From Tigriopus japonicus (Eukaryota > Arthropoda > Copepoda > Harpacticoida > Harpacticidae), in NCBI GenBank assembly GCA_010645155.1, contig CM021315.1, forward strand, positions 770,679-834,678: 64,000 bases of DNA. The letters run 5' to 3'. Positions within the stretch are counted from its first letter, which is position 1; each line of letters opens with the position of its first letter. Below, piece by piece: positions 38,671-49,122 of the stretch. Both the position numbers and the translations under genes were made by a program. Under the pieces are notes generated by a model. That model saw nothing but the letters and a program-made list of their open reading frames with translations. It made no database searches and was not told where the DNA came from.

Positions 38671-38887
38671 CACTGAAATGCAATCCAGGGTGCTCATTAA
38701 AGCTTTTAACTCTGGGACAATAAATGTCTGTCGGAGAGATCCCAATTGTGTGCAACGTGACATGGGAGCAATTGGTTGTAGTGGACATATTGTTAGAACA
38801 CCATGAGGTTGACGGACCATAACCATTGGTATGGACGGGGGAATGTGATCTAATCTGACCATAACTGTCCAACTCACGGAGCCCGCA
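38671..38887 (-). CDS. Possible CUB-like domain exon
   Basis: Within a 144-codon minus-strand open frame (39046-38612) the translation after Cys54 reads in the order expected of a CUB domain. A Cys-Gly is followed by a G-x-I-x-S-x-S-P segment (SYGQIRSHSP), then GYGPSTSWC, a hydrophobic strand (HVTLHTIGI), and a later Cys. CUB domains are extracellular beta-sandwich modules of about 110 residues in proteases and matrix proteins. Against the call, the aromatic residue and second cysteine are shifted relative to the usual C-x-W, no clean acceptor lies just before the block, and no consensus donor lies after it. It could be a diverged or decayed exon, or coincidence. Confidence 0.17.
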
Positions 38888-39046
38888 AGACGACCAGGAA
38901 TTTTGGGGGGGGTGCCCTACTGTATTACAACCAAGTTTTCTTCTTCCACCATTTCTCAGAGCAATTCTAAATGCTATAACCATGGCTTTGGCAATTTTGA
39001 CTCGACATCGACAATTGAGAAGTGCATTCATTGGCCAACTAGTCAT

Positions 39047-42000
39047 TATTGTTATTTCTTACGCTGTCTTACGTACATTTTTAGAGCCCTTGATGATTTA
39101 TTTTCTCGAGACATTTGATGCATGCACCATTCAACGACATGTAATCATCTTCCAAGCGGGCTCGAATATCCAAGCGAGTATTGGCTTGTAATCAAAGTTT
39201 TCGCGCTTATTTATTGGCTTACGGTGGATTAGCGTGCTAAATCTTTGGCAACAATTGCATTTCCGGCCAAACAGACGAGCTCCCATGCTGATTTGTGGGA
39301 ATACTCTTGATAAATACACGGATATCCGTTTAACCCGAGCAAAAACACAAAAGTTACATCAGGGTCACACGCTTCATTGTACTAGTTGGCCGAAAAATTA
39401 AAGTCAACGTAGCGGGCTGGCAAAAGGGTTGCAAAATAAATAAATAATTCAAAATGGAGACGCACCCCTGAGCACTTAGACACTTAGGGTGGGGTCTTCA
39501 AGGGTTGTTGCATGACGTCGAATCGTCTTCGGTGATTGAAAAGATAACGTTCCTAGATGGAAACTCCTCCCTTTTACCTCTCGTTCTCCGCAATTCTTTC
39601 TTTTCACCCTTGGATTGCAACTATTCAGAAAAGAAACATCCATAAATATAACCAGGGGGAGCTAAAGGTTGAGCTGCGGCTGAAGAAGGAGGGGTGCCCT
39701 CATATATCATATGATTGGAAAATTGTAGGAATCTTTGCTGCTTTGACTCAACAACCCGCTCTTTCATTCACCATCAAGCTTTGAAAACATTCAAAAGCCA
39801 ATGTCATAAATGCATGACTGCACCCACTCAATATGACGTGTCGTGAACTGTAAGCTGTAACTTGTTTAGCGATCAATAGGAGCCCAAAGTGTTCATGAAA
39901 TCGAATATAGTATCAAGTGTGCAAGAAAATGAAGAACAGATGTCGGTTCGACTTTGCGGTGTTGGTGGAAAGAAGGGTAATTTTTTCACGGTGGCGAATG
40001 TCGGCGTGCAATTGATTTAAGGGTCTAGGCTCATCATGGGTTCCAACTGAATTTATGGTCGGCAGAGGATCTACAACCAACACCCATGTATCCTAGCCAA
40101 TGGCACAAGAGTAAAGCCATAGGTTTGCCTGATCTTCTCCACGCAACTGTTCACCCAAGCCCATTTGAATGTGAACTGAGTCGAAAGCTCAGAAGCCAAA
40201 CAAGACAATCAAACAATTTCACGCTTTGATCAGGTCTCTCTGTGGCTCAAGCCCCATGAATACGCATAATCGCCCTGTATTTGCCATATTCCTTTCCTCT
40301 ACAGCCTCTACCTTACTTGCACCTTCTCAAAGAGCCGTGTCAAAAGTCATAGCCATCGATTTTGAAATATTAACACGCCTCTCCCAATGGGGTCGACTGG
40401 TGACTAATTTTGCCGCAGTTCAAGCTCAAATTAGACACCAAGTTTCTTATTGAAGCTCATTTTTGCTGGATTTGAATTGCACATCCATTACCAGTTGCCA
40501 ACACTTTTTCGTCACGCTTACCCTGGATGCCCTTCAAGTTGCCCAACATGGGGTTGCTTCTTTCTCTCTGCCTGATTCTCGGCATGGAAGCAAGTAAGGA
40601 GAAAAAAACGGAAAGATGGTTGGAGTCAAGACCCGACCGACCCTGGCGAGAACTTTGAATGCACGGAAATGATGGTTGGTTGCCAGATTACGGAAAATTC
40701 CATTTTGCACACTCAAAGCCAAGGGTTAGGTGAGGGAAGGCCGACGCACCGCAGGAATTGAAAACTATTTGAATAATTCATCGATTTTCAAAGTCTGAAG
40801 CTAGTAACTCACCAGAAGTCGAGGCTTCGTACATAATCTCGAATGAAAACTGCATTCTGACATGTGAGGAATACATATAATGTTTTATTCATCTAACCAA
40901 CAATTACATACTCGAGATTTCACTGCACAACATATAAACATACATGCTCGCTTTGCCTCGATTGGTTGATTGTTTGGATAAATATTTTGTTCGATTTTGG
41001 ATAAATCAATGGAACTAACCAGGATTCGTTTGTTTGCCTTTTAGGTAAGAGATTGGCTCTTTCGAAAAAAATCGTGATGAACCCCAATAGATGAGTGGAT
41101 GGATGAATGGTTAGATGGCTGGATGATGATACGAACACTCGTAATGGGAAGCGATAAAATCAAGAGGGTTCTCAAATGGTAATTGGTCCTGGTGGATCCT
41201 CCATCCAATCAAAAAAAGCCCCACCCTTGTGGTGGCAAATTAAATTAGAAGGAAAAGGGTGAATCCCTTGATCAGATAAGGCGGCTTAATCAGGGGCGTC
41301 AAAAGGGTGTTCAACACCTTTTTTCGCCATTTTCTAATCCTTTTATTGAAGGCAGTGGTAAACAAATCATTAGATTATGCCAATAACGTTTACACTTGAC
41401 GTGGATAAAGTCTCGAAGAACTCGTTCAACCCGATAAAACTGGGCTTCATTTGAGGTCACGAATCGTCTTATTGATGAAGGAACCAGTTTTCGATGTCGG
41501 GAGGTTCTCTTCGGTAGCCAAATCTCGTCCACATGCTCTTAAAAGGTCCAACAGAATATCTGGACTACTCTATCCATTCATGATGACATTTATCATGAAT
41601 CCCAAACTGAATAGTAGTAAGCTCAATGCAAATAGAAAGTCCATTTAATTTGAAATATTGCTGTCTCGATTGCTAGGGACCAGTTAATGAAGACAAGAGT
41701 GGACGGATGGCTTGACAAGAACGATTTTTTGCGAATAGCAGGCTGCTGGCCGATCGTAAATCAGGTTTTTACGAGATTGTGGTATTGGGTTATTTTTATT
41801 GCCAATGGTCAAGGTTCGACCCACCTTGCATTGAATAAACCTTGGTACCCTTTAGGAAGAAAATGTTACGTACACTAAACTGTGTGTCCGAAAGATTACC
41901 CGCCAAGGATATCTGCTACAAAAAAAGTGCCCCATTTGATTTATTCACCCATCCAATTGGACAAAATCAGATCTCAAGATTCCGGAGATTGAGGAGATCC

Positions 42001-44236
42001 TTTGCTCTAAAGAAGACCAACCCCAGATTTGGTGCGGCGGATCTTCAAAATTGCATCAAATTATGCTCATTTACATGTTGGCAGTGCACTTCTCACGAGT
42101 CTTACCACGGTCTCAAGCCGCCAAATATCGATTTTTTTCCATTCTAAATCTGGTCATTCATTTTTCAAGACAAAAGGCTTCCATTTTATGCTTGGACGGC
42201 TCACGAGACTGCACGATTCTTGCCAAAAAGGACCCTCTTCAATGGCTCATACTTCTTTGGAGAGCATTCGAAGTTTCAAGATCTTTTGACGTCTGCCAGA
42301 GTCACTTTTCAAACTTTCCCGCCTCTTTCCTCGATTTGTTCAGCGTACTTGTTGTTGATCAGATTATGATTCCCGAATGTTTGGGCCTGTTGGATAAAAG
42401 ACCTCCCAAGCGGTCGAATTTGGAAGTGACTTCTGTCCAGGTTTGACAACCGACAAACTGTTGCCGTGGGAGCTCATTTGGCTCCCCGGATCGAGTTTCA
42501 AGTTTCGTCCGCCATGGGGCATATTTGTTAGCACAGCTGCCCACTTTTAGCCCATAGAAAATTCGGATGGCAGAATGAGTTGACGGCTCTTTGTGTGCTT
42601 GGAGTGATTCGGAAAAGCGTCATTACAAATAGGCCCTTGGATAGACATTGAAAGCGACGAAGCCTGGGGAAAGAATGAGCCATGTCCAACTTGTCCAAGA
42701 TTTCACAACCCATCTTTAATTCAAGGCATGACATGGCCAATTTTAAAACTAACATTCCTTTTTGTCATCCGCAAACTTCAATCCAATCCCTCGCTTGGCT
42801 TGCCCATCGCTCGTTGGTTCGTTCCTGTGGGGTTAAAAGATTTATTTGTGTTTCTGCAACGTCACTTTTTCAATCATCCGTCGCCTCTCAAAGAGACTGT
42901 GGAAGGGTCCTTTAGATTTCTAAACGAGGAAAAAAAATCATTTAACTCCCCGTCTTTATACTGTATGTTGGATGGGGGCTTTTATCTCCTACCAAAGTAA
43001 CCATCCACCTTAAACCCGCAAGCTTGGCGACTCTGGAAGCGCTTCCTAGGAAGGCTCGTTTTTCCTTTGTGATTTAATTGTCTATTGAAGATCTACTTAA
43101 ACGTTAAAGGGAGACGAGAACACAATGGGATGTGAGGGCCTTTTACTAGGAGACCATTCATTGATTCTAAGAATGGACATATTTACTCGGGGAGAAGAAA
43201 AGCTCAACTTCGATACCCCAAATGACATTTCGCGAAACTCTTTAAATCAAGTTTGGAACGCGAGTCTTGAGTGAGAATCGACCATTGGAGTTGATTCTCT
43301 CCGAAGATTCGCTAACACAGAATTGATAGTGTACAATGAGCGAGTTCTTCCTTGTCGGGACTTGTCTTGTGTTCTTCTATCTTGCTCGGTGTGACTGGCC
43401 CTGAATTGTTTGGGTAATTTATGTCCGGACAATTTGTCGTAACTCACTCCATCCAGCTACCACGATAACCACACACATAACTGCTGCTACTGGTTGGCTT
43501 TTATCTGGTTTCTAGTGGCTAAAATGAGCAGTATGTGGGTCTGACTTGTGTATACCACCAAACTCCATTGGACAGGCCTTAAAACCGTTTACGGGCACCC
43601 CACGAATCACTCTGTAATGAGTTTCGTTATTGTATAGTGAGAGTCAATAAAGAAGGTAATGTTCTTCGCGAAAAAAGAACATCAAGTACTGGAGTAGTGC
43701 ATTTGAGATGTGGGTCAATCTTTGACGGAGATGTCACACGTTCAGTGGTTCCTTGTTCGAGTCTGGTGATCCTGAAATTTGAGGTTCAGTGCCTTTGAAC
43801 ATAAGAGACAGAGTCAATCCTTCGCCTCATAACTTGCGTACGTAAATCTGACTGTTGTGTCTCTGTTCGCTTCAAGAGAGGAAAAATATGAAACCTATTT
43901 CTCTCTAGAGAGTAGAGCTTCATTCATAAATCTTGGTTCTGGCTGTATTTCTAGACTGCTATCTGTCCGGCCACTTGAAGGAAATCTTTTTGCCAAAAAT
44001 CTAGAACGCAATGCATCCAGATGAACTTATTGTTAGACCTGTCAGTTTCATTCAAGCTTGAACTTGGAGAAATCTCATTGAAAGACATCTCGGTCATCTC
44101 CCATTAACATTAGGACATGTGACTGAAGACAGTCAGTATCCGACATGATTAAGATCACTGGCCATCTCATTCTCAAAGTCGAATCGAGTTCACTTCGAGT
44201 TTTGGAACGGAACGAACCTTGTTATTGGGAAACACT
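39047..44236. other. No gene seen
   Basis: Only short frames without recognisable features. There is a degenerate GGAT-rich stretch near 41092-41131. A GTTCGACCC near 41815 resembles a tRNA B box but has no A box or cloverleaf around it. Confidence 0.35.
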
Positions 44237-44244
44237 GCTGTGAC
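44237..44244. repeat. Left target-site duplication GCTGTGAC of the outer hAT-like element
   Basis: Identical to 45944-45951 on the far side of the element. Confidence 0.93.
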
Positions 44245-44273
44245 CAGGGTTGGTCGTGGGATCAAATTTTTCG

Positions 44274-44340
44274 ATTTATCCCCTTTACCCGGGGATAAAT
44301 GGGATAAATTGGGGGATAAACGGGATAAATGGGGGATAAC
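44274..44340. repeat. GGGATAAA-type minisatellite in the outer element
   Basis: Four to five units of a variable 8-11 bp motif (GGGATAAATG, GGGATAAATTG, GGGATAAACG) with an inverted TTTATCCCC immediately before them. It lies about 30 bp inside the left terminus. Confidence 0.88.
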
Positions 44341-45097
44341 CAAAATTAATCCAATTTTGTTCCGATTTTGACATGTTTGAATAATTTTTGGCATCCCTAA
44401 AAATAGCCGATCAAACGAAAGGCTTAATTTGAATATTAATAAAATATATTTACAATATTTAGCAGAATATATCACATAAATAATTGTAATATATTATTAA
44501 ATTAAAAATATGTTATAAAAAGCCTACAATTGACGGTACTTGATGAGACGTGATGAAATTAAAGAAATCTTCCAAAATTGCAGATGATCTAGGTCAGAAA
44601 ACTTCCTGCTCAGTAAATGTAATACAGAGACACAAAAATGAAGTTATTTCTAGAAATAAGGGGAAAGTGTTTGAAAAAGGAAGGAAATCCCCTTTATCCC
44701 CGTTATTCCGTGGAGGAAAATCCCGTTAATCCCAATAAACGGGACGCTTTATGGATGAGATAGTCCACCAACTAACCTTGCAATTGACACTTTCAAATGG
44801 TCCTTAGACAAAGTTGACTCGGTACAACTTCGATGTAAACAGAAGATTATAACTGCCCTGTCGTGGGAGGAGCTCTCGACTCGATCTCCATTCAATTGCA
44901 AATATTACAGGAACTAAATCTGCTTTTAGGACAAGACCTACATTTTTGAAAAGCTGAAAGAAAGACTTTTTCAATGATGTGGATTTCATTCAGACCTGTT
45001 CAAAATAATTTGAAAAAGTATCTAGATAAGATAGTATTTTCCGCAAAGTATCTAGACAAAGATTCCTCAAGATACTTTCCTGAAAAAGTATCTAGAT

Positions 45098-45227
45098 AAA
45101 GATAGTTCAAGATAGCTTCCCGAAAAAAGTATCTAGATAAAGATACTTTAAGATACTTTCCCGAAAAAAGTATCTAGATAAAGATAAACTATCTGTTATC
45201 TTTTATCTAGATAAGATAATTGAACAG
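45098..45227 (+). repeat. Internal segment copy A of the nested element
   Basis: Runs from AAAGATAGTTCAAGATAG to ATAAGATAATTGAACAG. It matches copy B at 45478-45634 closely, with a few substitutions and a longer TTATCTTT tract in B. Copy A ends in the terminus-like TTGAACAG but then departs into TGAACAG instead of GTCTG. Confidence 0.85.
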
Positions 45228-45324
45228 TGAACAGACTCTAATGAATGCATCCTCAGATTCCTCACTCAATGTGCATATTGTGTCCACTCTCAAGTCTCAA
45301 CATACATAGTGCATCCACTTTCAA

Positions 45325-45339
45325 TGTGCATAATGCACA
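45325..45339. repeat. Small palindrome TGTGCA-TAA-TGCACA
   Basis: Perfect 6-bp arms around a 3-bp spacer, in the unique middle part of the nested element, with a second ATTATGCATTATG close downstream. Possibly trivial in AT-rich DNA. Confidence 0.6.
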
Positions 45340-45477
45340 AATAATTTGACATTATGCATTATGAAGAAAAGTAGCTAGAAGTATTTTATATACTTTTTGG
45401 GAAAATGCATAATCCATACTAAACAATGCATAATGGATGCTTTAACACAAAAGATTGAGAGAACACATTATTTAGTT

Positions 45478-45634
45478 AAAGATAGTTCAAGATAGCTTTC
45501 CGAAAAAAGTATCTAGATAAAGATACTTTAATATACTTTCCCGAAAAAAGTATTGAGATAAAGAAAAAAGATAAACTATCTTTTATCTTTTATCTTTTAT
45601 CTTTATCCTTTATCGAGATAAGATAATTGAACAG
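45478..45634 (+). repeat. Internal segment copy B of the nested element
   Basis: Second copy of the 45098-45227 segment. It continues into the intact right terminus of the nested element. Confidence 0.85.
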
Positions 45635-45943
45635 GTCTGATTTCATTGATATTAAATGAATGGTTGAGGCGCTAGATCCAACCAAGTGCGAAAATTTCAT
45701 GGAGCGACCTAAAGTAATCATCTAATTTTCAATGATCATAAGGTTTATAGACTTCATACCTACATTGAGCCCAGAACAGATGAAGGATGGTTCATTGGCT
45801 TTTGATTTGGTTCTTACTTATTCTTATTTGACTTATTTTCGAAATAATTTATATTTTTATATTGAAATATTTAACTTATTTACCTTTTTTCGTCATTCGT
45901 CGGGGGGAAATCGTCATTTCGATAATCCCCCGGACCAACCCTG

Positions 45944-45951
45944 GCTGTGAC
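45944..45951. repeat. Right target-site duplication GCTGTGAC of the outer hAT-like element
   Basis: Exact copy of 44237-44244, immediately after the terminal CCCTG. Confidence 0.93.
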
Positions 45952-46696
45952 ATATGATTGAAGTTCAGGGTGTGAAAATGGGCAGAAATTTGAGTGAATT
46001 AGACACCTGGAGGGGATCGAGAGCGGGCAGAGGGTGAATTGTGAATTGCTGGTAACCCGAGAGCCACCATCGGAATGGATGCTCCCATTCTGTTCTCATT
46101 GGGGGGTCTCAGACTTGCTCAGGATATGGGTGTCAATACTCGGCTTATGAACGGAGAGTAATTGTCGAGAGGACGGAAATTTATGTGATGGATTAACCGG
46201 GCTTAAAAATAGCGTGTTGTCCGGACTAGTTGAGTCAATTGTGAAGACCAATTTATTGATGCCCATTTCTACTTTGGGAGCATGTGGCACCTTTTGAACT
46301 TGGGGTATGAGTTGTCAAATTCTTGAAATACCTTCCCCTCTCTCTGCCGTAAAAGTTGTGTCTCTCCACATGGTTGCTTCGAAACTGAGCCAATTTCAAG
46401 CCCTTCAAATTTGTTCTGTGAAATTCCTGATTCACACACCATACCGCAACCATATATGGGGTCAACAGTATGGCTGGAGGTGCTAATACAAAGTCTTAAA
46501 GGTATTTGTGTGTATGGGTAAAATCAGCCTGGTTTGATAATGTATGACACTTCAATGAACTAACCAAGTATGTTTTTGAAAACACGTGTCATTTTCACGT
46601 GCTTCATGTGATCAGGTATTCATTTTTGAATTCTGTTCAGTATTCAACATGGAGGGTGAATATATATCCTTGGCAGGAAATAGTTCTGAACTTGAA
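45952..46696. other. No gene seen
   Basis: Short frames only, between the nested transposons and the first 48-bp direct repeat. Confidence 0.3.
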
Positions 46697-46744
46697 CTGC
46701 CTACAATGAATTACCATTTTGCTCATCAGTTTGGAATTTCAGTT
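46697..46744 (+). repeat. 48-bp direct repeat, copy 1
   Basis: Begins CTGCCTACAATGAATTACC and ends GGAATTTCAGTT. It is identical over 48 bp to 48124-48171. Both copies are open in the same frame (LPTMNYHFAHQFGISV), so a duplicated exon edge is possible. Sequence on either side differs between copies. Confidence 0.95.
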
Positions 46745-46747
46745 TGG

Positions 46748-46853
46748 GTAATTGTAATTAACTACATTTTTGGGCCAAGTAATTGTAATTGTAATTAATT
46801 ACATTTTTGGCCATGTAATTGACGAATTTTCAATTACAAATTACCAATTACTT
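46748..46853. repeat. AATTAC/GTAATT-rich tract
   Basis: Repeated TAATTGTAATTA and AATTACAAATTACC units on both strands, starting right after the first 48-bp repeat in the sequence CAGTTTGGGTAATTG. Such tracts occur at the ends of some hAT elements, and CAG followed by AATTAC repeats would fit, but no matching right end or duplication was found. Confidence 0.7.
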
Positions 46854-47208
46854 TTCAAACTCTTACTTCTTCAAATTAACCATAATAATTGATACTTTGA
46901 GTTTTTATTTGCAAAACAATTATTTTGTCATCAATTTGCGGTCAATGTGATGCCACTAATAGGTAGCTTTTGTTACAATACACACCCAAGCTATGATATT
47001 TACATACTTTTGAACTAAAATGGCTTTTGACCATGATTTTTGTGTCAGGAGGTATGGCTTTTCACAACTAAGGGCAGACAAATGAGGTGAAAACATAAAG
47101 TTTTAAAACATCGTCACACTTGAAATATGTGTATAAAGTTCGTGTTTTCGGGAAAAGAAAAAAATATGCCTTGTGGTTCATGACATAATAGTTTTGATAT
47201 TTAAGCCC

Positions 47209-47704
47209 GTTCAAAAACTTTTGGGTAATGGTGACAATGTGAGGTCCGGACAAAAGAACAACAAAGCGGCGGTGCCAGACATTTCCAAATCAAAAGTTTC
47301 AAATCTAAAAATGGCAAATGACACAGATAACATTTCTTTCATTTAAAACATGTTCTACTTTTAAAGCAGAAACAAAAACTTCTTTAACTATTGCCCTCAC
47401 AAAAATGCTTTGTCACCAGCTTCTCAATTTCCAGATTCCAGATTATTAATGAATATTAATATCACATTCATTCTTTGAATTAAATCTAGAACGTCTGAAT
47501 TAGTTTAAATCACTACTTTTGGTTTCCAAATTTGTTGGTTCAAGTGTCAATCATGGCTTAACACAATTTGTTTTTGTCAAACTAAATCTGGCCTTTTTCT
47601 TGATGTTTTTGGCATGACTGGGTCGAAAAGTTCTGGCAACACTGGTTGGCTTTTTAGTCCGGACCTCACAAATTGTCACCATTACCCAAGCTTGATTTTT
47701 GAAC
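47209..47704. mobile_element. 496-bp inverted-repeat element
   Basis: The left arm 47209-47280 (GTTCAAAAAC ... TTGGGTAATGGTGACAA ... GAGGTCCGGAC ... GCCAGA) is matched in reverse complement by 47631-47704, with small indels and mismatches, over about 72 bp. The inner core TTGGGTAATGGTGACAA is perfect. Similarity decays outside GTTCAAAAA. A clear target duplication was not found (TAGTTTTGAT before and TAGTTTGAT after are only similar), so the superfamily is unknown. It is likely an old miniature inverted-repeat transposon, and its transcript could fold into a long hairpin. Confidence 0.75.
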
Positions 47705-47954
47705 TAGTTTGATGTTGGCTCGACAAAAGAAATCTCAGCTCGATACATCTCTGTCAGCTGGTCAGCTGTTTTTTTCGTTTTCCTGTGTCGGTCAGTCATT
47801 GCTATGGGTCCCGGTGTTTGGGCATTTTTTGCCCGCACTCTCAATTTTATTCCTGTTCTTTAGCGAACCCAAGTGCGACTTTCCGACTTTCTTTGTTTCC
47901 TGGGCAGCAACAACAGCCATTCTCTTCATCTTTGCTGCCTATTGGTACTTCTGA

Positions 47955-48050
47955 AGCAAAGGTCTTGAAGAGAACGACGACGACGACGAGGAAGACAGTG
48001 GCGACGAGGACAGCGAGGACGACGTAGACGAAAACAACAATAGTGTTTAA
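47955..48050 (+). other. Acidic open segment, possible terminal exon or decayed C-terminus
   Basis: A 31-codon open stretch ending in TAA reads as a run of Asp and Glu with Ser, Gly and a final NNNSV, typical of acidic tails. The same frame is open upstream (47709-47951) with membrane-like hydrophobic stretches but is broken by TGA at 47952-47954. A good acceptor (TTTCTTTGTTTCCTGGGCAG) precedes by about 50 bp in a different frame. An AATAAA lies near 48,357. It could be the end of a short gene, a pseudogene, or merely a GAC/GAG repeat. Confidence 0.2.
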
Positions 48051-48123
48051 ATTAATTTTGGCGAGTTAAAGATTATAATGGTTTAATGACCATTTCCAGG
48101 CTGAAATGATCACAAAATTCCCC

Positions 48124-48171
48124 CTGCCTACAATGAATTACCATTTTGCTCATCAGTTTGGAATTTCAGTT
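48124..48171 (+). repeat. 48-bp direct repeat, copy 2
   Basis: Identical to 46697-46744. Here the frame is open for longer (48106-48324), giving a His-rich stretch before its stop. Confidence 0.95.
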
Positions 48172-49122
48172 GGAGGTGATCACCCTCAAACAGCGCATTT
48201 TTACTTGAGCAATCATCATCATCAAATTCATCATCCCCTCTCTGCCCATTACAAAGCCACAATGGCCATTTCAGGCATCTGTCAAAAGCGTTTTGGACAA
48301 TCACGGCAAGTTGCCCAGTGCTGAGGCCATTACAACCATATTTGATCTCCAACTCAAATAAACATGTCTTATCGCGAATCACATCTTGATCTTTATTGAA
48401 GCTTCAAATTTTCGTCGGTTTCCCACTTCCCATTTCGCACCCTGATATTCGACTATCAATATATGTAGCTTAATTTTGACACACATGAAACACCTGAGGT
48501 GAGGCGTGGAATGTCAACGTGTGATGCCAGTTTCTTCTTCTTTTTCTTGTTCGACTCCCCATTAATCTAGAACATGAAAGGAATGTTCCGGCAGCCTTTA
48601 ATTGAGATCTAAGGTAGACGACAACGTAGTACAAGTATAATCTCAGCGTTGCCTGAGAGCTCTATCACTCTCACTACCACAAAGATATTGCTTTAGATTA
48701 TTGGAGGGGAGATACCGATCGCCACTTCGTTCCTGGGGAGATTCCATGTAATTGTGTCGATTGCACCCATAAAGATCTGAAATCTAGAGGTTGGGAAAAC
48801 TGGGACTCGATTCCATGTCCTACAACTTGGGAACAAAGGAGCTTGTTCATATTCCATACATATCTACTGGATAGTCCAGTCCATGAAACATTCGCAGCGT
48901 GAGTTGTGAAGTTGTCGATCTTTGTCGGTCCAGACGGACGATGTTGAAAACCATACCAGACACATTCAATCAACCACCTGATCCAGCCATATTTAGTTGG
49001 TGATTCTGTCATGTGACTTGAATTTGTAAGTAGGACTTTTTTTCAAAGTCAAGAAGGGAGGGAATTGTCAATTGTCAACATGACACCTCCCTTCCTTTTT
49101 TCCTATCATTGAAGTACACCCC

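Larger units (their letters stand above)
44991..45639. mobile_element. Nested hAT-like element, 649 bp
   Basis: The left end is CAGACCTGTTCAA and the right end is its exact reverse complement TTGAACAGGTCTG (13 bp). A perfect 8-bp duplication ATTTCATT flanks it (44983-44990 and 45640-45647), both copies lying inside the 44,245-45,943 element, so this insertion is the younger event. The interior is built from many TATCTAGATAAAGATA-type units and lacks a coding frame. A roughly 130-160-bp segment including the right terminus is present twice (45098-45227 and 45478-45634), separated by about 250 bp of different AT-rich sequence. This looks like an internally rearranged miniature element. Confidence 0.92.
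44245..45943. mobile_element. Outer hAT-like element, 1,699 bp, interrupted by a second element
   Basis: The left end starts CAGGGTTGGTC and the right end finishes GACCAACCCTG, an 11-bp perfect inverted terminus with weaker similarity continuing inward (GGGAT, CGATTT and CCCC blocks at both ends). A perfect 8-bp duplication GCTGTGAC flanks it. CAG...CTG termini with an 8-bp duplication are typical of hAT transposons. Removing the nested element and its duplication leaves about 1,042 bp with no transposase frame, so it is a non-autonomous copy. Near the left end is a GGGATAAA minisatellite, and a related CCCTTTATCCC/AATAAACGGG tract lies near 44,687-44,751. Such subterminal repeats can be transposase-binding sites in hAT elements, which is inference here. 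Confidence 0.93.

Noticed and set aside
41800..41835. tRNA B-box-like GGTTCGACCC
   Set aside because: No A box at the right spacing and no foldable cloverleaf. The similar GTTCGACTCCCC near 48,550 fails for the same reason.
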